From Dermacentor variabilis (lineage: Eukaryota; Arthropoda; Arachnida; Ixodida; Ixodidae), in NCBI RefSeq assembly GCF_050947875.1, contig NC_134568.1, positions 260,905,615-260,969,614 on the forward strand: a stretch of DNA of 64,000 nucleotides. The letters are read 5' to 3'. Numbering within the stretch: position 1 is the first letter of the stretch; each line of letters begins with the position of its first letter. Shown one piece after another: positions 19,852-33,101 of this stretch. Position numbers and translations under genes: made by a program. Below the pieces are notes generated by a model, which was not told where the DNA came from, did no database searches, and worked only from the letters and a program-made list of their open reading frames with translations.

Positions 19852-22120
19852 CGACAAGAATGGAGAAACATGCCACATAAAGAGGGAGTGTCGGCGCTTT
19901 CAATGAAGCACATTGACAAGTAGAATATACCTACGCAGGAACCTTTTTTTTTATTTTTGTCATCAATAAACCTTCTGAAATTCTGCGCGAAGTTCCACGT
20001 AATATCCATACCACCCTTATTACGCTTTATGATATCTTCCCCCCGTGTCATCAAAGGAAATTGTCGACACATTCCTCGATAGTACAGCGGCAACACGTTA
20101 CCGTCACGGCCACCTGCAACCTTTGCATGCGGGAAGTCATCTGGTACATTCTATAGCGATGACTAGCGCTGAGCATGCCCCTTGAGAGGCGCCGCTGATT
20201 TACCAGCGCGTGCTAACAATTAAGTGGACTGCCTGAATGGTCTGTATGATGCAAGTTCAGTTGTGCAGCGATATAAGGCAAACGCGGCGTGCCGAATTTT
20301 CGTCGACCTGCTTAGTTTGCAATACCTCTACACAAAGACCCTGCGTTCTACTATATAGGGGCCAACAAAACGTATAAGCGACATTGCATGATGTAATATA
20401 TTTAAGAACGATTACATCAGTGTGAAAGCTATGCTGGTGGAGGGTAAATATAACTTTCATAATTTTGAAATCACCCTATTTAAGCAAACAACCAGCTTCG
20501 TTCTTTCTTTTTTTTCAGTGTGGTATCGGCTATTCACCAGTGTTCTCGCCACTCTCACTGTGCGCATAGCCCAAGACGATCTGCAGAGAAGTGGTTCTTG
20601 AGAAAAAGGAAAAGTTGACGCTATATCTTCTGCAGCCCTTGCGGGAGCACGACTCAGCGACAGCAGGGAGGGGGGTGGAGAGAGAGAGAGAGAGAGAGAG
20701 AGCAAAGGAGATAGGAGAGTAGGAGGTTAAGGTGTCGCCGCGGCAGCGGCCATGCAGATCGGCAGGAAGGGTCTAGTGGGTCCAGCCGGAAGGGTGATCT
20801 GATGATAGGCCAGGGTGCGGATGAGATTCGTCGTTTGCTAGAATTCTGCCTGTCCACGACCTGCCTGTCGCATTCAAAGGCGGCAAAAAAGCAAACAAGC
20901 AGAACTGCCATGAGCACTTGCTTCAGTTTCAGTCACTGTGCAATCCTTTGTTACTGCGTATATTGAGGAAAAGGTCCTAGGCACCTTTCCTGACAAACTG
21001 AAGTTTTTTTTTTTTTTGCGCTAAAAGATTGCTTCCTAGTTACCTGCTAACAGTCTCAGGTATAAACTTCCTATCAGACGTAAATTTCATTAAACCCGCC
21101 ATATACTTCACAGCTGAGCACGAGAAAGACAGTTTCCTTCAATTCCTGGATAAGTCTCTTTAAGAAGTCTTTTTAAGGCCTACGCTTTCCTGTCCATCGC
21201 AAACACAGGACGCTATCTCCATTTTGACACGAATCACCATGTTTGTCTCAAAACTTCAGTCGTCGCACCCTTAGCCAACAGGTCCCAAAGGATCTGCTCT
21301 ACCAACAGTACACAGAGAGTTGAAATGAACAAGGTAGTCTTGGACCTTTCGTGAGAACAAGAAGTTGTTAGAGCGGGCCCGCAGCCAAAAAGCTGAAGCT
21401 TATCATTCAACCACCATTCTTTACGCTGTTCGCGGGGACCCTCCCGGCCCATGCGATTTTGAGGGAGGCTTGGATCGAAACACCTGTCCTAACCCGGGGA
21501 CAAAAAGTAGCCAGGGGGCTGCTTTCTTGCCCTGGCTCCAAAAAGTTCGCCGAGCAGCTCGTACGACGCGACCGTTCACGGAACCTACCCTTTCTTGCGC
21601 TCGCTATCAAGCACCCGCGCCACACGGGAGGGCGGCGACTTATTTCTGCTAGAGAAACGAGAAAAACACGCACAAGAGACCCGCGCGAGAATCTGTGCCA
21701 GAACTTGATCTCGACGCCGTCGCTTCCAGAAATCGAAAAGATTACTCGCTGGCACAACGGCTTTTGCGAGAATGCGAGAGCAAGGGCGTCCCCGTTCCTG
21801 ACGGAGATGAAACCACAACTCCGTTCGAATCCCAGCTAGGACCACTGGCGTCGGAGTCCCCTTACCTGTGAAAACGACGGCACAACGAGCCTACACTCTA
21901 CACTCTACTCAGAGGACAGACTGTTTAAAGAGAACGATTATCCAAAAAAGTACATCCGCCGAGTAACGCGCCTCTTAGCAAACAAATAGGAAGGGCCCCA
22001 CTATCAACAATGGGGAAAGGATACGACGCATCTGCATTCTCTACCAGCGGGGGGTAAGTCAGACGCTGGCACGCGTGCTGCCGAAAGGGAGGGGGCTTTG
22101 AAGTTTCCTTTCGCAAACGC
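19852..22120. other. No recognised gene
   Basis: Contains a (GA)n tract at 20678-20702 and a poly-T run near 21004. A region at 21400-21850 is open in several frames (up to 126 codons) but shows no domain I can name. Confidence 0.4.
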
Positions 22121-22123
22121 TTA

Positions 22124-23409
22124 AGGCGCCAATACACTCCGACGTAACGCGCGCGCGCGCGCGCGCTCGTCATGGCGACGTTACGTTGGCGAAAACACGA
22201 CCCCCTACAGTCCGGCGGCATCTGGCGCCGACGCGACCGGCGGCATTCGGCGCGCTCGGACGTCGTCCGGCGCCGAATGCAACCGACTGCATTTCGCGCC
22301 GACCACGCCGAGCAAGTTAGCGCCTAGCGCCCTCTCTCGTCGAGGTAGAGACTCACTACTCGGCCGCAGCCAATGACAGTGTGGCTGGCATGTGACGTTC
22401 TCTGACGTTCCCTCCACGGAGGCGGCACTGGCTGGCCGGTTTCTCGCAGTCCTTTTTTTTTTTTTCCTTGCCTGCTGCAGTTTGTTTCCGACACGAAATA
22501 GTTACCACTTCAGTAAAATTATCTCGAACGTGTGCCTGTTATGCAAAGCAGCGCCTAATACTCTAGCACCAAGCTACTGGGGAGATCGGGAGCCGCGACG
22601 TGTGGGCATTTCACGGGCAGACAGCACACACCTACCGTCTGAGCGAGGCTGCTCGCTTCGCTTGCACGTTTGCCCTTCGCAACGACTGCGTCTAGTAAAC
22701 CATTGTATTTAATTACGGGCGACCTAAATGTAAAGTGTTAATTGTTTTGGCAAAAATAAGCGCTCTTTGACGAGCTCGCGTTGGATCGCCAGCGCCGTCG
22801 GCCGCAGCGTCCGCCTAGCTAGGCCTACCGGCCCTATCACTGGTTGTTGGCGGAGCCGTCAGTAGACAACGCGCCGTCGTGAAGTGTTCCGTCACTCGCA
22901 GGGGCATAATTTTATTGACAGTATTCGCGTAAAGCAAAGCAGTGTTGTGCAGAGTTGTTTGTATTGTGTTTTTCGGTGTGGATATGAAGTGAAGCTGGGG
23001 GGCTGTATCTGGGCGGAGCTTACGCGCCGCTCAATCTTTCGGATGCACGCACCGTGTGCCCCGAATCGTAGTATGCCGCACGTCTGATCGGACGCCGAAT
23101 CGTACCGTGTGTCTCCTGCTTAATTTCGTCTTGCGGAATGTGTCTGCATCCGTGCCAACGCCGAGCAACAGTCCGGCCCGCGGTCGCTACCGACTGAGAA
23201 GGGCGCGAAAGATTTGTTTCGATGTTCCACGACAGGCGCCACGGAGCGGCGCGGTGTACTGCGCATGCGCTACTACAGCTGCAGCAGGGGCGCGGCGTTG
23301 TACTGTAGGGGGACGCATTTACGCCTGACGCGGCGTAGCCGACCTGCCGTGACGTAGCGCAACCACCGCGCGCGCGCGCGCCGGGTCACGTCGAAGTGTA
23401 TTGGCGCCT
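22124..23409. mobile_element. Non-autonomous GC-rich TIR element with TTA target duplication
   Basis: The left terminus AGGCGCCAATACACTCCGAC and the right terminus are inverted repeats with few mismatches. The similarity reappears inside at the CG-repeat and at cccctacagt/actgtagggg (about 22202 and 23300). TTA occurs on both sides (22121-22123 and 23410-23412). A 3-bp TTA or TAA duplication is typical of PIF/Harbinger elements, so that superfamily is the best guess. No transposase frame is present. The interior holds smaller inverted motifs (cattcggcgc/gcgccgaatg). Confidence 0.72.
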
Positions 23410-23615
23410 TTAGGGCATCTTCTACCCAAGCCGAAAAACCGGCGGCCCTTTGGAAGTGACAAGGCATCGTTTACAAAATCCCCTGTGATGACTGCCCGGC
23501 GACGTATGCTGTGGGGTGAAAAAAACTCCCTGAACGACTGAGCCATCACAAAAAACGACCTCCGCCGCTTGGATAGCCAACACAGTGCGGCGGTCGAACA
23601 CTGAAACGTTTGATA

Positions 23616-23625
23616 GCGCGCGCGC

Positions 23626-23659
<34 letters not shown>

Positions 23660-23666
23660 GCAAGCA

Positions 23667-23743
<77 letters not shown>
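23616..23743. repeat. Compound (GC)n-(GCAC)n-(CA)n-(GA)n microsatellite
   Basis: A 128-bp run passes through four simple motifs in order. The alternating purine-pyrimidine part is a candidate Z-DNA tract. Cys/Val/Arg-rich frames here are artefacts. Confidence 0.95.
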
Positions 23744-24899
23744 GAACTTCAATGAAAGAAAGAATTGATATTGATGGTGCCATCGCCCTTGAGACCGACA
23801 GGTAGCTGCGGTAGAGGCTCTACCTGGGGTTGTGGGCTCGCGGAGCATTCAAGCCCCCGCCGGGACAATGAACACCTCGTTGGTAGCGTCGGTTCCCCTT
23901 TCTCCCCCTCTCCCCCTACTTGCAGGGCTCGCGCAAGGTACGTTGCCTCCCGTAAAACCTCAGCGAGGACTGCTAGCCAAACGAGTAAAAATCTGCTGCA
24001 GTTTCCCGAAGTCACTCCTCATGAAGGAGTCAAAGGGACTCTGAAAAGTTGGGCTAAAATTAATAACCCTGCTTACGAGTGTTTGTTGAATTAGTGTAAT
24101 TGCAAGTGTTCCACAACTTGACTGACTTCGCACGAACGTTTGCCTCCAAGACTCAGTTTTACGTGAAACACATCGCATCCGTTTAGCGCTGTGCATGCAA
24201 CTCTGCAGGCTGACACGCTAATTACATGTTATATTGTTTCGAATGAATATATTAGTTAACTGCAGCGGACAACATATGATAACACCCTAATAATGTCTCT
24301 AAAGTGCGGCCAGCTTAACTGCCAGGTATAGGCTCCTTTACTTCTCTTCATTTTTATCTAGCTTTTAGCTCTTTACTCTCACAATAAAAGTACAGACGAA
24401 ATTGCATTGTTTGTAGTATGCAGCTGAAGAATGCTGGGCATAATTGGAAAAAGGCAGTGTTTCAAAGGAGCGGGAGCAAAGGCGGCTGACAGACCAAATT
24501 GGTGAGCATCACTCCAGTTAGTTATACTGCGACGAAATCTAACACTGCAACCAAGGCAGGTGCGGCACCAAAAGGACGAAGACAGCAGAAGATAGCCCGT
24601 TTGTGTGCAGCCTACGTATTTGTCTTCGTCATTTTAGCGCTATTAAGTTTCGAAGCCATTGCAAGACGTAGCTGCCATCACCAGAAGCAACCTGACGCCG
24701 TTTTGCCAGTGGCCGATGAGCCAGTGTTCTCCTACTTGTTCGCATACGAAATCGCATTGGGTGCGGAGCGCGTGCGCACTCTGGTGGAGCACTGGACGTG
24801 AGTTCCTATGGGACGGTCTTCAGCAGTGATTTCGCTACACCCCCTTGTTTTTCTGAAGACACGCCCTTAATTCGTAAAAAAAAAAATTTTTTTTGCGCT
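23744..24899. other. No recognised gene
   Basis: A 100-codon plus-strand frame at 24499-24801 has one hydrophobic stretch, but no recognisable family and no supporting splice or promoter signals. Confidence 0.4.
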
Positions 24900-26010
24900 C
24901 GATGGGGAATTTTGTTCAAGAGTGCCGGAAGAAGGTCATGTACGTGAAGGGACACCTTATCCATAGTTGGCTTGTGGGGGAAGAAACCACAACTTCCACC
25001 CGAAAGAAATTACGGCAAATACGAGGATCTCCCGGGCCACTGTCGAAGATGCCTACCAGGGCCTTCCGAAAGAGCAGAAAGATAACATCATCATATCGCC
25101 CGCCCCGCGCAATATGCATTCCCAAAGCAACGTAGAAAGAAGAAAGGCCAGGGCGGTGGCGCTCCTACGCCGCGCGACGCGGCCCAGTATGGCAACAACA
25201 ACAATTTCACGGTAGTGTCGATCAACCACAGGGGTTCGACCGTTCGTCGACCGACATCGTCGCGTGCGGCCGAGCAAGTGGCCATTGCCTTGGCCCTCCT
25301 GGACGACAAACATGTCAATATCTTCAGCGACTCCAGGGCGGCCACCCACGCCTTCAGCGTTGGCGCCGCGTGTAAGGAAGCCTGTCGCATCCTCGAGGGC
25401 TAAAGCATCGCCACGCAGACTCTCACGTGGTTCCCCGCTCACATGGGATCCATCATGGGAGGCCCCACAAACCTCAACGAGCTGGCCCACTCCAAGGCGC
25501 GAGGTCTCACTTTCCGCGACCATGGAGAACTCCAACGCCAGCCCGCAGTGGTGGAGAACAGAGATCAACCGACCACATACAATGAAATTACGCAGCACTT
25601 TTATCTCGGCAGGAGAGACTTTCCCCTTCCACACAAGAAGTTAAATAGAGCGCAGGCATCGACCCTCAGATCATTGCAAATAGGCTCGTATCCCAGCCCG
25701 GCTTTATTCCACAAGCTTTATCCCGACATCTATGCCACTAGTTCTTGCAGGCACTGCAACGACTTCGCTAGCCTAGACCATATGCTATGGCGTTGCCCCT
25801 CGTTACGAGGCACAGAACAAATCAACAAGAACAAGTGCCTATCCGCTATCAAGAGCCCCGATGTCGGGGCGCAACTATGATCTGTCCAGAGGGCCCACGA
25901 TGCGGCGGTCGGGCATAGCCTGACTGTCCCAACATGGGAGCGGCCCGCAGCGCGCTGAGTCGCGCACCTCAGGACCTTCATTAAAGTTTTGCATTCATTC
26001 ATCCATCCGG
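24900..26010 (+). pseudogene. Non-LTR retrotransposon ORF2 C-terminus with RNase H, frameshifted
   Basis: Successive frames give a linker ending in ISPAPRNMHSQSNVERRKAR (24967-25215), then an RNase H piece with EQVAIALALLDD and IFSDSRAATHAF (25215-25403). A third frame (25443-25880) carries the HMGSIMG...NELAHSKARG block, FPLPHKKLNRAQ and a CRHCN...DHMLWRCPS zinc-type end. Each is familiar from tick I-type ORF2 proteins. At least two frameshifts and one stop make it dead. The tail ends TAAAGTTTTGCATTCATTCATCC at about 26008. Confidence 0.8.
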
Positions 26011-26034
26011 GCTTCAAAGCGCCAGGCTACGAGC

Positions 26035-26775
26035 ATGGGAAGCGTGCAGCAAGACGGGAGGAATTTAGATGCACAGTGGAACATCGTCCGACGACTAAAG
26101 GAGGATTTGACATGCACAGCATTTCTATCTTCGCTTCTAGTTGTTCCCCACTTCGATCGCCGTTGGTCACACTCTGCTGCTACCGATCACCACAGCAAAC
26201 GTCTAGTTTCAACTCCATTTCAGGAACTAGTCGATATCCTCGCCCCAGGTATCCCCCCGAATTGCCAAAGGTACGATCTGTCCGTCCACAGGCCAAGCTG
26301 GAAGCTCATTACGGCCAGCTTCCTTGACGCCAGGCGAGCTACGTTAAGGTATCGCCTGGAGCTGGGCTGTCTGCCGATGAGCTACAGAGACGTCACAGCC
26401 ATCCAGACTCGTAGGGCGTGCCCTTTTCCTGGTGGTCGTGAGGATACGGTCCAGATCTTTTCGCAGTGTTTGCTTCTCGCAGAACTTCTTCAACGGATAG
26501 CTAGTCTTTTCAGTCTCCCAGGTGTTCCATTGCAGACTGTTCGTTTCTTGCACCCTTTGCCTAAGCAGGCGATCAATCAGTTCGTGCTTCTTCTCGTCGA
26601 GTGCTCATACCAAGTTTGGTTGGCACGCTGTGATGCGATTTTCGGGGGGCGGGCGCCGGGCCTTCACGAGGTGCTTGTGAAAGCACAGAGGAGGTCTGGT
26701 TCCATCTCACCCGGGAGCGGCATCACTTGGGCGACAAGAAGTTTCTCGAAGTGTGGGCTCGCCCTGCCGTGATTT
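26035..26775 (+). pseudogene. Non-LTR retrotransposon ORF2 C-terminal fragment (zf-RVT type)
   Basis: A 245-codon frame, 5' truncated, reads TLRYRLELGCLP and CPFPGGREDTVQ. It then gives IFSQCLLLAELLQRIASLF, resembling the cysteine/histidine module after reverse transcriptase in several LINE clades. A conserved VECSYQVWLARCDAIFGGRAPG block follows. The last codons appear shifted relative to the usual end, and a stop falls at 26772. It is adjacent to, but a different family from, the fragment just upstream. Confidence 0.65.
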
Positions 26776-27180
26776 TTGGCGAGTCAGGCGGAAAGCTCTC
26801 CATTAAGTTATGATGCATGCGTCTAAGGTCACACGACTATAGGCCGTGTGTGCACCAGTCGATCCACGTGTTTTTGTTCACCCTTGTGTAACCCAGAGTC
26901 AGAACCGGTCGTGGCGCGCTGCCCCGCAGACGGCTTTGGTGGCCTCCATAGTTGTTTGAGTTGACCTATATTGTGTTAAGGAAATCCGAGGGTCTGTCGG
27001 GCTCGGGTCCTGTAAGACCGACGTGGCTGTTTGTGCGTTGAGTGCAGTAGCTCAGTCGCGCTGCTCCACAGCAGCCTCCTTGTCCAAGAAGGACCGTTCC
27101 CCCGAATCAGCGCCCCCCCCCCCCGCCCAGTCAACCCGGCCAGAGGGGGAGTGCCGAGGTCAATGTACTTACTGATGCTT
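26776..27180 (+). mobile_element. 3' untranslated tail of the preceding LINE fragment
   Basis: Non-coding sequence with a C-run at 27112-27124 and a ggccagagggggagtgccgag block near 27140-27160, which I associate with this LINE tail. No gene is evident. Confidence 0.45.
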
Positions 27181-28664
27181 GGATGATGAGTACACGTAAG
27201 CTGTGGCGCGCGGCACTTTCTGGTGCCAAGTCATCTTCCCATCTGACAAGGCACCATTGAAGCCCCGGAACTGCCAGACGCCCGAGGTGCCACTGACAAT
27301 GACCGATGTGTTCTCTTTTTAATCGATTTTAAGGAGAAAATGGTGAGAAGTCCAGGCAGATGTAACTGTTCGGAATGTGGTTGAGAATGCGCACATATAT
27401 TTGTGGTGGTTTATTTTTTTATTAGTAGGAAGTACGTAGATGTCTTGGTTTATATTTCTTTTACTAGTTTTATTATTGAGTGAATGATCGCAGGATGAGC
27501 AAAGTGTACGTGCTCGTACATATTCAATCAATTGTTGTGTGTAGCAGCGTAAATTATGTAGATGTGTCAATGCCATGAAAATTGTCGTGGCTGATATGAA
27601 AGCTCCGACATACATCTTCAGCGCGTGTATACATGTCTTGAGCGTGGTTTTGACTTCCTGGTGTTTATGTAGACAACAAATCTTCTGTAGTCTAATTGCG
27701 CTTTAATTTCTTTCTGTTCATAAATGCGACTTTATTCCTTGTGGAAAGTGAGCTAATTGTTCGCAATCTTTGTGACGAGATCTGGAGTCATAAACGCTTC
27801 TAGTGCTACGCGACACATCAACGACAAAAAATAAGAAACGAATATCGCTTCTCCTCTACCCTCACGCCCCCACCCCCTAGAAATTTAGACACATCCTCCT
27901 ATTGCTGGGCCAATCCCTGGTCATCAAGGAGTGGAGTCCTGTAGGCTGATCATAACATGGGTTAGCTAGGAGCTTTGAAAATAATGTCTAAATATTCGTT
28001 TTACACCTCTTTACTTAGTGTCTCGGTGTACATGAATGCGTGAGTCCGGCCTTTGGAGAAAATTACTTACGGGAGCAACGGTGACAACGCGACGGGATGC
28101 GACTCACAGGGTGGCGGCGTCGAGGTCAAAGGCGCTGTTTTTCGGATGTTTTTCGGATGAGTAAAAGGAGTGAGCCTGTGCGCGTGAAATTAATGTTCGC
28201 TTAGCTCTCATGGTAGAGTCACAAAACATCACGTATATGGTTGCTCACTTATTAGCTAGAACGCTGACAAAAAATATACCCGCTATAATTATTTAGGGCA
28301 TAAGATTGAAATATTTCATACAATTACCAGATGTCTCTTTATTTTTGCGTACACAATAGCAGCAATCCTCAAAAATTAATTACACAGGTTATAATTATTT
28401 TTATAATAATATGAGAAAAATGTTTACTCGAATCTCGAGAAATGTCTTCATTATCAGAAATGTGCGCACGTGAAAATGTGGCGGGCGTACAAACCTTCCA
28501 ACTCCTGCCCTGGTTTACGGTGAACAGACCCTGGCGAGCTGTTTTACATGGTTTGTTTAGCCAAAGTATATAAAACATTCTTAGACTGTCTGCAAATATA
28601 TTTTTTGAGCTTGACTGCTCACTTTTGTGTATGTGTGTGTTTGCGTGTTTTGCTAACTGATTTA
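27181..28664. other. No recognised gene
   Basis: AT-rich intergenic or intronic sequence with no long frames. Confidence 0.5.
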
Positions 28665-28995
28665 ATCATCATCATTATCGGCATTTTTTTAAATGTCCAT
28701 TGGAGGACGAAGGCTTCTCCCAGCGATCTCCAGTTACCGTTGTCTTGCGCTAGCTGATTCCAACTTCCACCTGCAAACTTCCTAATTTCATCATAACACC
28801 TAATTTTCTACCGTCCTCGACTGCGCTTCCCTTCTCTTGGCACCCATTCTGTAACGCTAATGTCCACCGGTTATCCACCCTACGCATTACATGGCCAGTC
28901 CAGTTCCATATTTTTCTTCTTGATGTCAACTAGAATACGGGCTATTCCCCGTTCGCTCTCTAATCCACGCCGTTGTTTTCCGGTCTCTTAATGTG
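28665..28995 (-). mobile_element. RTE-type LINE 3' end (minus)
   Basis: Read on the minus strand it shows decayed ORF2 ending words found also at 60112-60450: a P-R-E-G-K-R-S-R-G-R-like segment, an I-R-K-F segment and VLQWT before the stop. It ends in an (ATG)n-type simple tail (here atcatcatcatt at 28666). Many stops show decay. Confidence 0.75.
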
Positions 28996-31900
28996 ATGCT
29001 AATTCACTTAATAGAACTTAAATGGATTAGCAAAAATACGCGCATCATAAAAATTACTTATGATTAATTCTAATGGCAGACCCAGAGCGGTCTGTAAGCT
29101 TCGCGACAGAGCGCCGTCCTCCGGCAGAGAGCACATGCGGAAGTACAGCCATTGCTCACGCTGAAGTGACACTTTTCTGTTTTTGCGAACGACAAGGGTT
29201 TGTGCCGCATTCTCGTGACATGTTTGCGTGCGGAACTTCAGTTTTATCGGTGCATAAAAAACACAAATGCAAACTCTCATAACGTTCGCGCTTACGCGTT
29301 CGCGTTTACCTTTTCATCAAAGCCGCGGCATCCGCTGTAAGGTTAGCGAGTCTGGAGTCGGTTCACCGAACGGAACGTATACCCTCTAACGCGCGCTTGC
29401 GAGCGCTAACTTGTCGTGGGCAATTTCCTCCCTCTTTGAACGCGAAGTTGCTTTGTGAGCCCCAATTTTCTTGAGAAGAAAAAAGTATGTCACTAGTATG
29501 GCGGGAACGTTTTCTTTTTCCCGAGCAGCTTAATTTCCCTTCCATCCGTCGCCACGGAGGAAAAAAAAAAAAAAAGAAAGGGTCGACCAAGTGTAGACGC
29601 TAATGAAGACAGAGTCGACCTACACGGTGGCTCAAATGATTCGATGATTAAGTGTTGATTATACCTCAAATAATATTGCGCGACTCTATTCTCTCTCTTC
29701 TGTGTTTCTGTTTCTTTTTAATGTTCATTATTTTCGAATTTCGTATCTTATTCGCATCGTATTCCACACGAAAGTACGTCGACCTTGTTTTAAGCGTCAA
29801 CACTGGGTTGAACCATTCTTTCTTTTCATTGTTTCTTTTCTTTTTTTTTTCTTTGACCAAGACGCCAGTTGACCTTTGCCTCAATATATCTATATCTACG
29901 GCGGTGCACCTCTACAGAGGTATAGTGCAATGTGGTTAATTTTCGATTATACAGGCGCTATAATTAAGCCATTACCATTGATTTTACTTACACTCCGACT
30001 AATTCTCGCTTCTTGTATTGTTGAGAACTACATCTTGATACCTCTCGGCTCGCTGAGATGCTCTGAAGCCGCGAAAGGGCCGTTTTTAAAGTGTTTACAA
30101 GATACCCAGATACGCCAAACCCGTCTAAGGTCAGCTAAGAAGACTTTCTTGAGTATCGTTGTGTGCTATCTCATCTCGTCTGCTCTATCTTTTTTATGCT
30201 GTCTGCTGCACCGACGATCCGGTCAACGGCTGCTGGAGGAACTATTTCACGCGTACTACTGGTCTCGATCTGCCATTGAAACAAACTTGCTCCGAAAAGA
30301 GCAGAAACTTCCGACCCTTGAGTGCTCCCGATCAGCCATTGGAATTCAGTATTAGAAACCAAGAAAAAGCCTTAGAAAACCTTAAGGCCAATGATTTCGA
30401 TTTCCTGTATTATTTGCAACTTTCACAGCCTTTAGGTAGCGAGGGTGTGCATCCAACACCGCGGGCGTTGAGATGATTGCGACGGTGCCAGAACGTGCAC
30501 GTTTCGAGAAGAGTGGAGTTATTTGCGCTGGTAGTTCTCCGATATATGTTATTGTGTAGGCAGGGAAGTGGCAAGATTTTGTCGTAACCGAAGAAAACTT
30601 TGGTATATCAATGCACCGACATTAAGCACCTAAATCCACGAGATTGTATATACTGCAAAGGCAGCAGCCTGTCGCGTCGCTAGCACGAAGTCATTGATAG
30701 GTGTTTGCCACAGAGTATGAAATGATCACGCATACGACTCAGAAAAATTCTCGGAGATGCGCTTTACTGTGTGTTCGCCTGCAGTGCACTCCGCAGCGTA
30801 GCGTTTAATTCACTTCAATGTCGGTCGAGGGCTGTCAAATTCGGGATGTTTTGCCACAGTGTATCAAGAGTTACGAAGTGAAGTTGAAAAGGACCAAGTG
30901 GAGTTTGTTCTCGTGTAAGCAAACAAAGTAGTCTAAGAATCGTGTTTTGAACTTTGTGACCGAACACGAAGAGTGCTCTGAAGACATATCCGATTGCCGG
31001 CGGTGTGATTTAATTGTGCTATCTTGATCAGGAAGCAACGGTAGACTCAGACAAGAAGTCGGCCGTCATCGAACAAAACCCTCCGAAAGTCAAAATAGTC
31101 ATTTTAAAGAAATAGTGCATCTCTCTTTGGTTTCTACGTTTTAATGTCTTTGAGAAATGCAAGGAAAATGAAGATATGGTAGAAGCGACAAAAAGAGCAC
31201 CATCACAAAGCAAACGAGACAAAAAGACGCGGATACAGTGACTGAGGGATCTGTGAAGGACGTGGATTATAGTAGAGGTACCTTCCGGATGCTTGAGACT
31301 CGGAGTAACGTGACAGGCAGTTTGAACGCGGACCTTTCGTGGTGCATTTGAGGTGCACTCCGTATAGCAGCCACTGTCGACTTTTATTTGTCTCACTCGA
31401 TCATTGCGAACATCCTTTTAGATGATATAGTGCGCTCACCAATATATATTTTCTATGAGTGTCCCACACTTCTCCTACCCTGGAAAAACATTCATAGGCA
31501 AGTTGTCCGCAGTTTTTTCTGTGTCTGAAAAGGTAGCAGGCTCCCGTTCCGCCAAGGGCGATCATGGCGTCGCTGGTTCACGAACAAATCGCGTGGCGCG
31601 CCACCATCTGTGAAAGTTGCGAATTCATTGCAATACTTTCAATATTATTGGTCGCATCCTCGCACCTTGCATCTTTGCACTAACTTTGCACGGTGTACGC
31701 AACGATTAATCAACTGAAGTGGCCGTTGCTTACATAGCAAGGAACGATCACGAATAAACACAGGAGATAGGATAACGCGTAGGGTGAGTGAATGAATGAA
31801 ACCACGTTTATTCTACATTAGAATGCGTTTCTGCCATAGGGCGCTGGCAGTTATACTGGTCGGTCAGATGGGGAGAGATGAACTTTTTGTACGAGCATTA

Positions 31901-32665
31901 TCATTTTTTTCTGTCCTCGTACTAGTTGCATGATACTTAACTTTGAAGCTAAGCGGATAAATATATACTCTAAATACATGCAATAATATATGCATATAGA
32001 CTATTAAACAGTAAATATTCAAAGAAGACAGGGTTTAGCAGAAAGATGAATGTTTTAAGTGATCGGCAGTAGTCGAACAAGGGAGTTCACAAACTATAGA
32101 GCCAAGATTTCAGCACGGGGACTCGTCTTCAAGTCGTTTCGTTAAACGTCGGCTCCAGCCTGCGGAATCCCTTGGTTGACTACTGCTGAAATACTAAATA
32201 TGTTCTTTATTTATACAATAAACATATTTTTGGAGTGATATTAGTGTTTACCTTAAGAAAAGTTGACATTTCCTTCCGACACTAGAAAATCTCGTATTAG
32301 CTAGTGTCCCTCGATCAATACTTTTCTTCTTTTTTTTTTTTCACATAAAATGCATGGCGCTTTCCTTGCAGTACACTTCTACGAAGCGCAAGTATAGCCG
32401 CAGGAACAAAGTTTTTGAAACTGCGATTGTTCCTGCAACAGAGAACATTCACGAGGAAGATATTATCAAATAGAGAGGCGCTCGGTGTTTGAAGAGCAAA
32501 GTTAATTGATGTCAAGAAGGAACCGCAAGTGGTTGAGAGAAACATGCTGTTGATCATTAAAGATACTTGCTCGTTACGTACTCGTTGCAGACTATTGCAC
32601 ATTACATACTCGGTATACATACTGCGCACTTGTGCGACGATTTGGTAATCTGCCACATTACAGAT

Positions 32666-32670
<5 letters not shown>
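28996..32670. other. No recognised gene
   Basis: Long stretch without a domain-bearing frame. A-runs lie near 29560 and T-runs near 29845 and 32331. The frames at 29876-30476 and 31028-31396 match nothing I know. Confidence 0.5.

Positions 32671-32716
<46 letters not shown>
32671..32716. repeat. (CT)n microsatellite
   Basis: A 46-bp pure TC repeat. Confidence 0.95.
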
Positions 32717-32718
<2 letters not shown>

Positions 32719-32813
32719 GCCAGATAAATTGTCGGGTACGTCAAACGTACATTGCTCCTACCTATGTTTCCGAGGTTCTATCGCTTAGTAGCTCACTGAG
32801 GTACTAAACGAGG

Positions 32814-33003
32814 AAGGCTCTCGAATCCGGCAGCTTTGATGCTTTCAGGTGGCATGTGTGGGTTTTTTGACCGGATGCTCTCACCCAAAAAATTCACGTA
32901 GCATATATATTTATATATATAGGGAGCTAGGCTGTCCAATCCGGCAGCTTTGATTTCTTCAGGTAGCATGTGTGCGTTTATTGCCCAGTTGCTTTCACCC
33001 AAA
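32814..33003. repeat. Two diverged tandem units, about 115 bp apart
   Basis: Each unit contains aatccggcagctttgat, then caggt.gcatgtgtg, then ctttcacccaaaaa or the CTC variant. An AT repeat separates them. They look like two copies of a dispersed repeat arranged head to tail. Confidence 0.65.
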
Positions 33004-33101
33004 AAGTCTGCCGCCAAGACCGTGAGTGATGGCGCTGGCTAACACTCTCAAGGTTATTTCTAGTAGATAAGCATAAATACTCCGGATAGGATATGGGAAA
33101 A

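Noticed and set aside
21800..21850. A tRNA 3'-end-like string (ttcgaatcccagctaggacca) that could be an LTR-element primer site on the minus strand
   Set aside because: The spacing after the T-loop is two bases too short for a real tRNA 3' end, and no LTR pair flanks it.
23319..23848. Cys/Val/Arg-rich frames up to 154 codons
   Set aside because: Translation of the compound microsatellite and its flanks.
25053..25634. 193-codon minus-strand frame
   Set aside because: Opposite strand of the RNase H-bearing LINE fragment, which is the recognisable coding sense.
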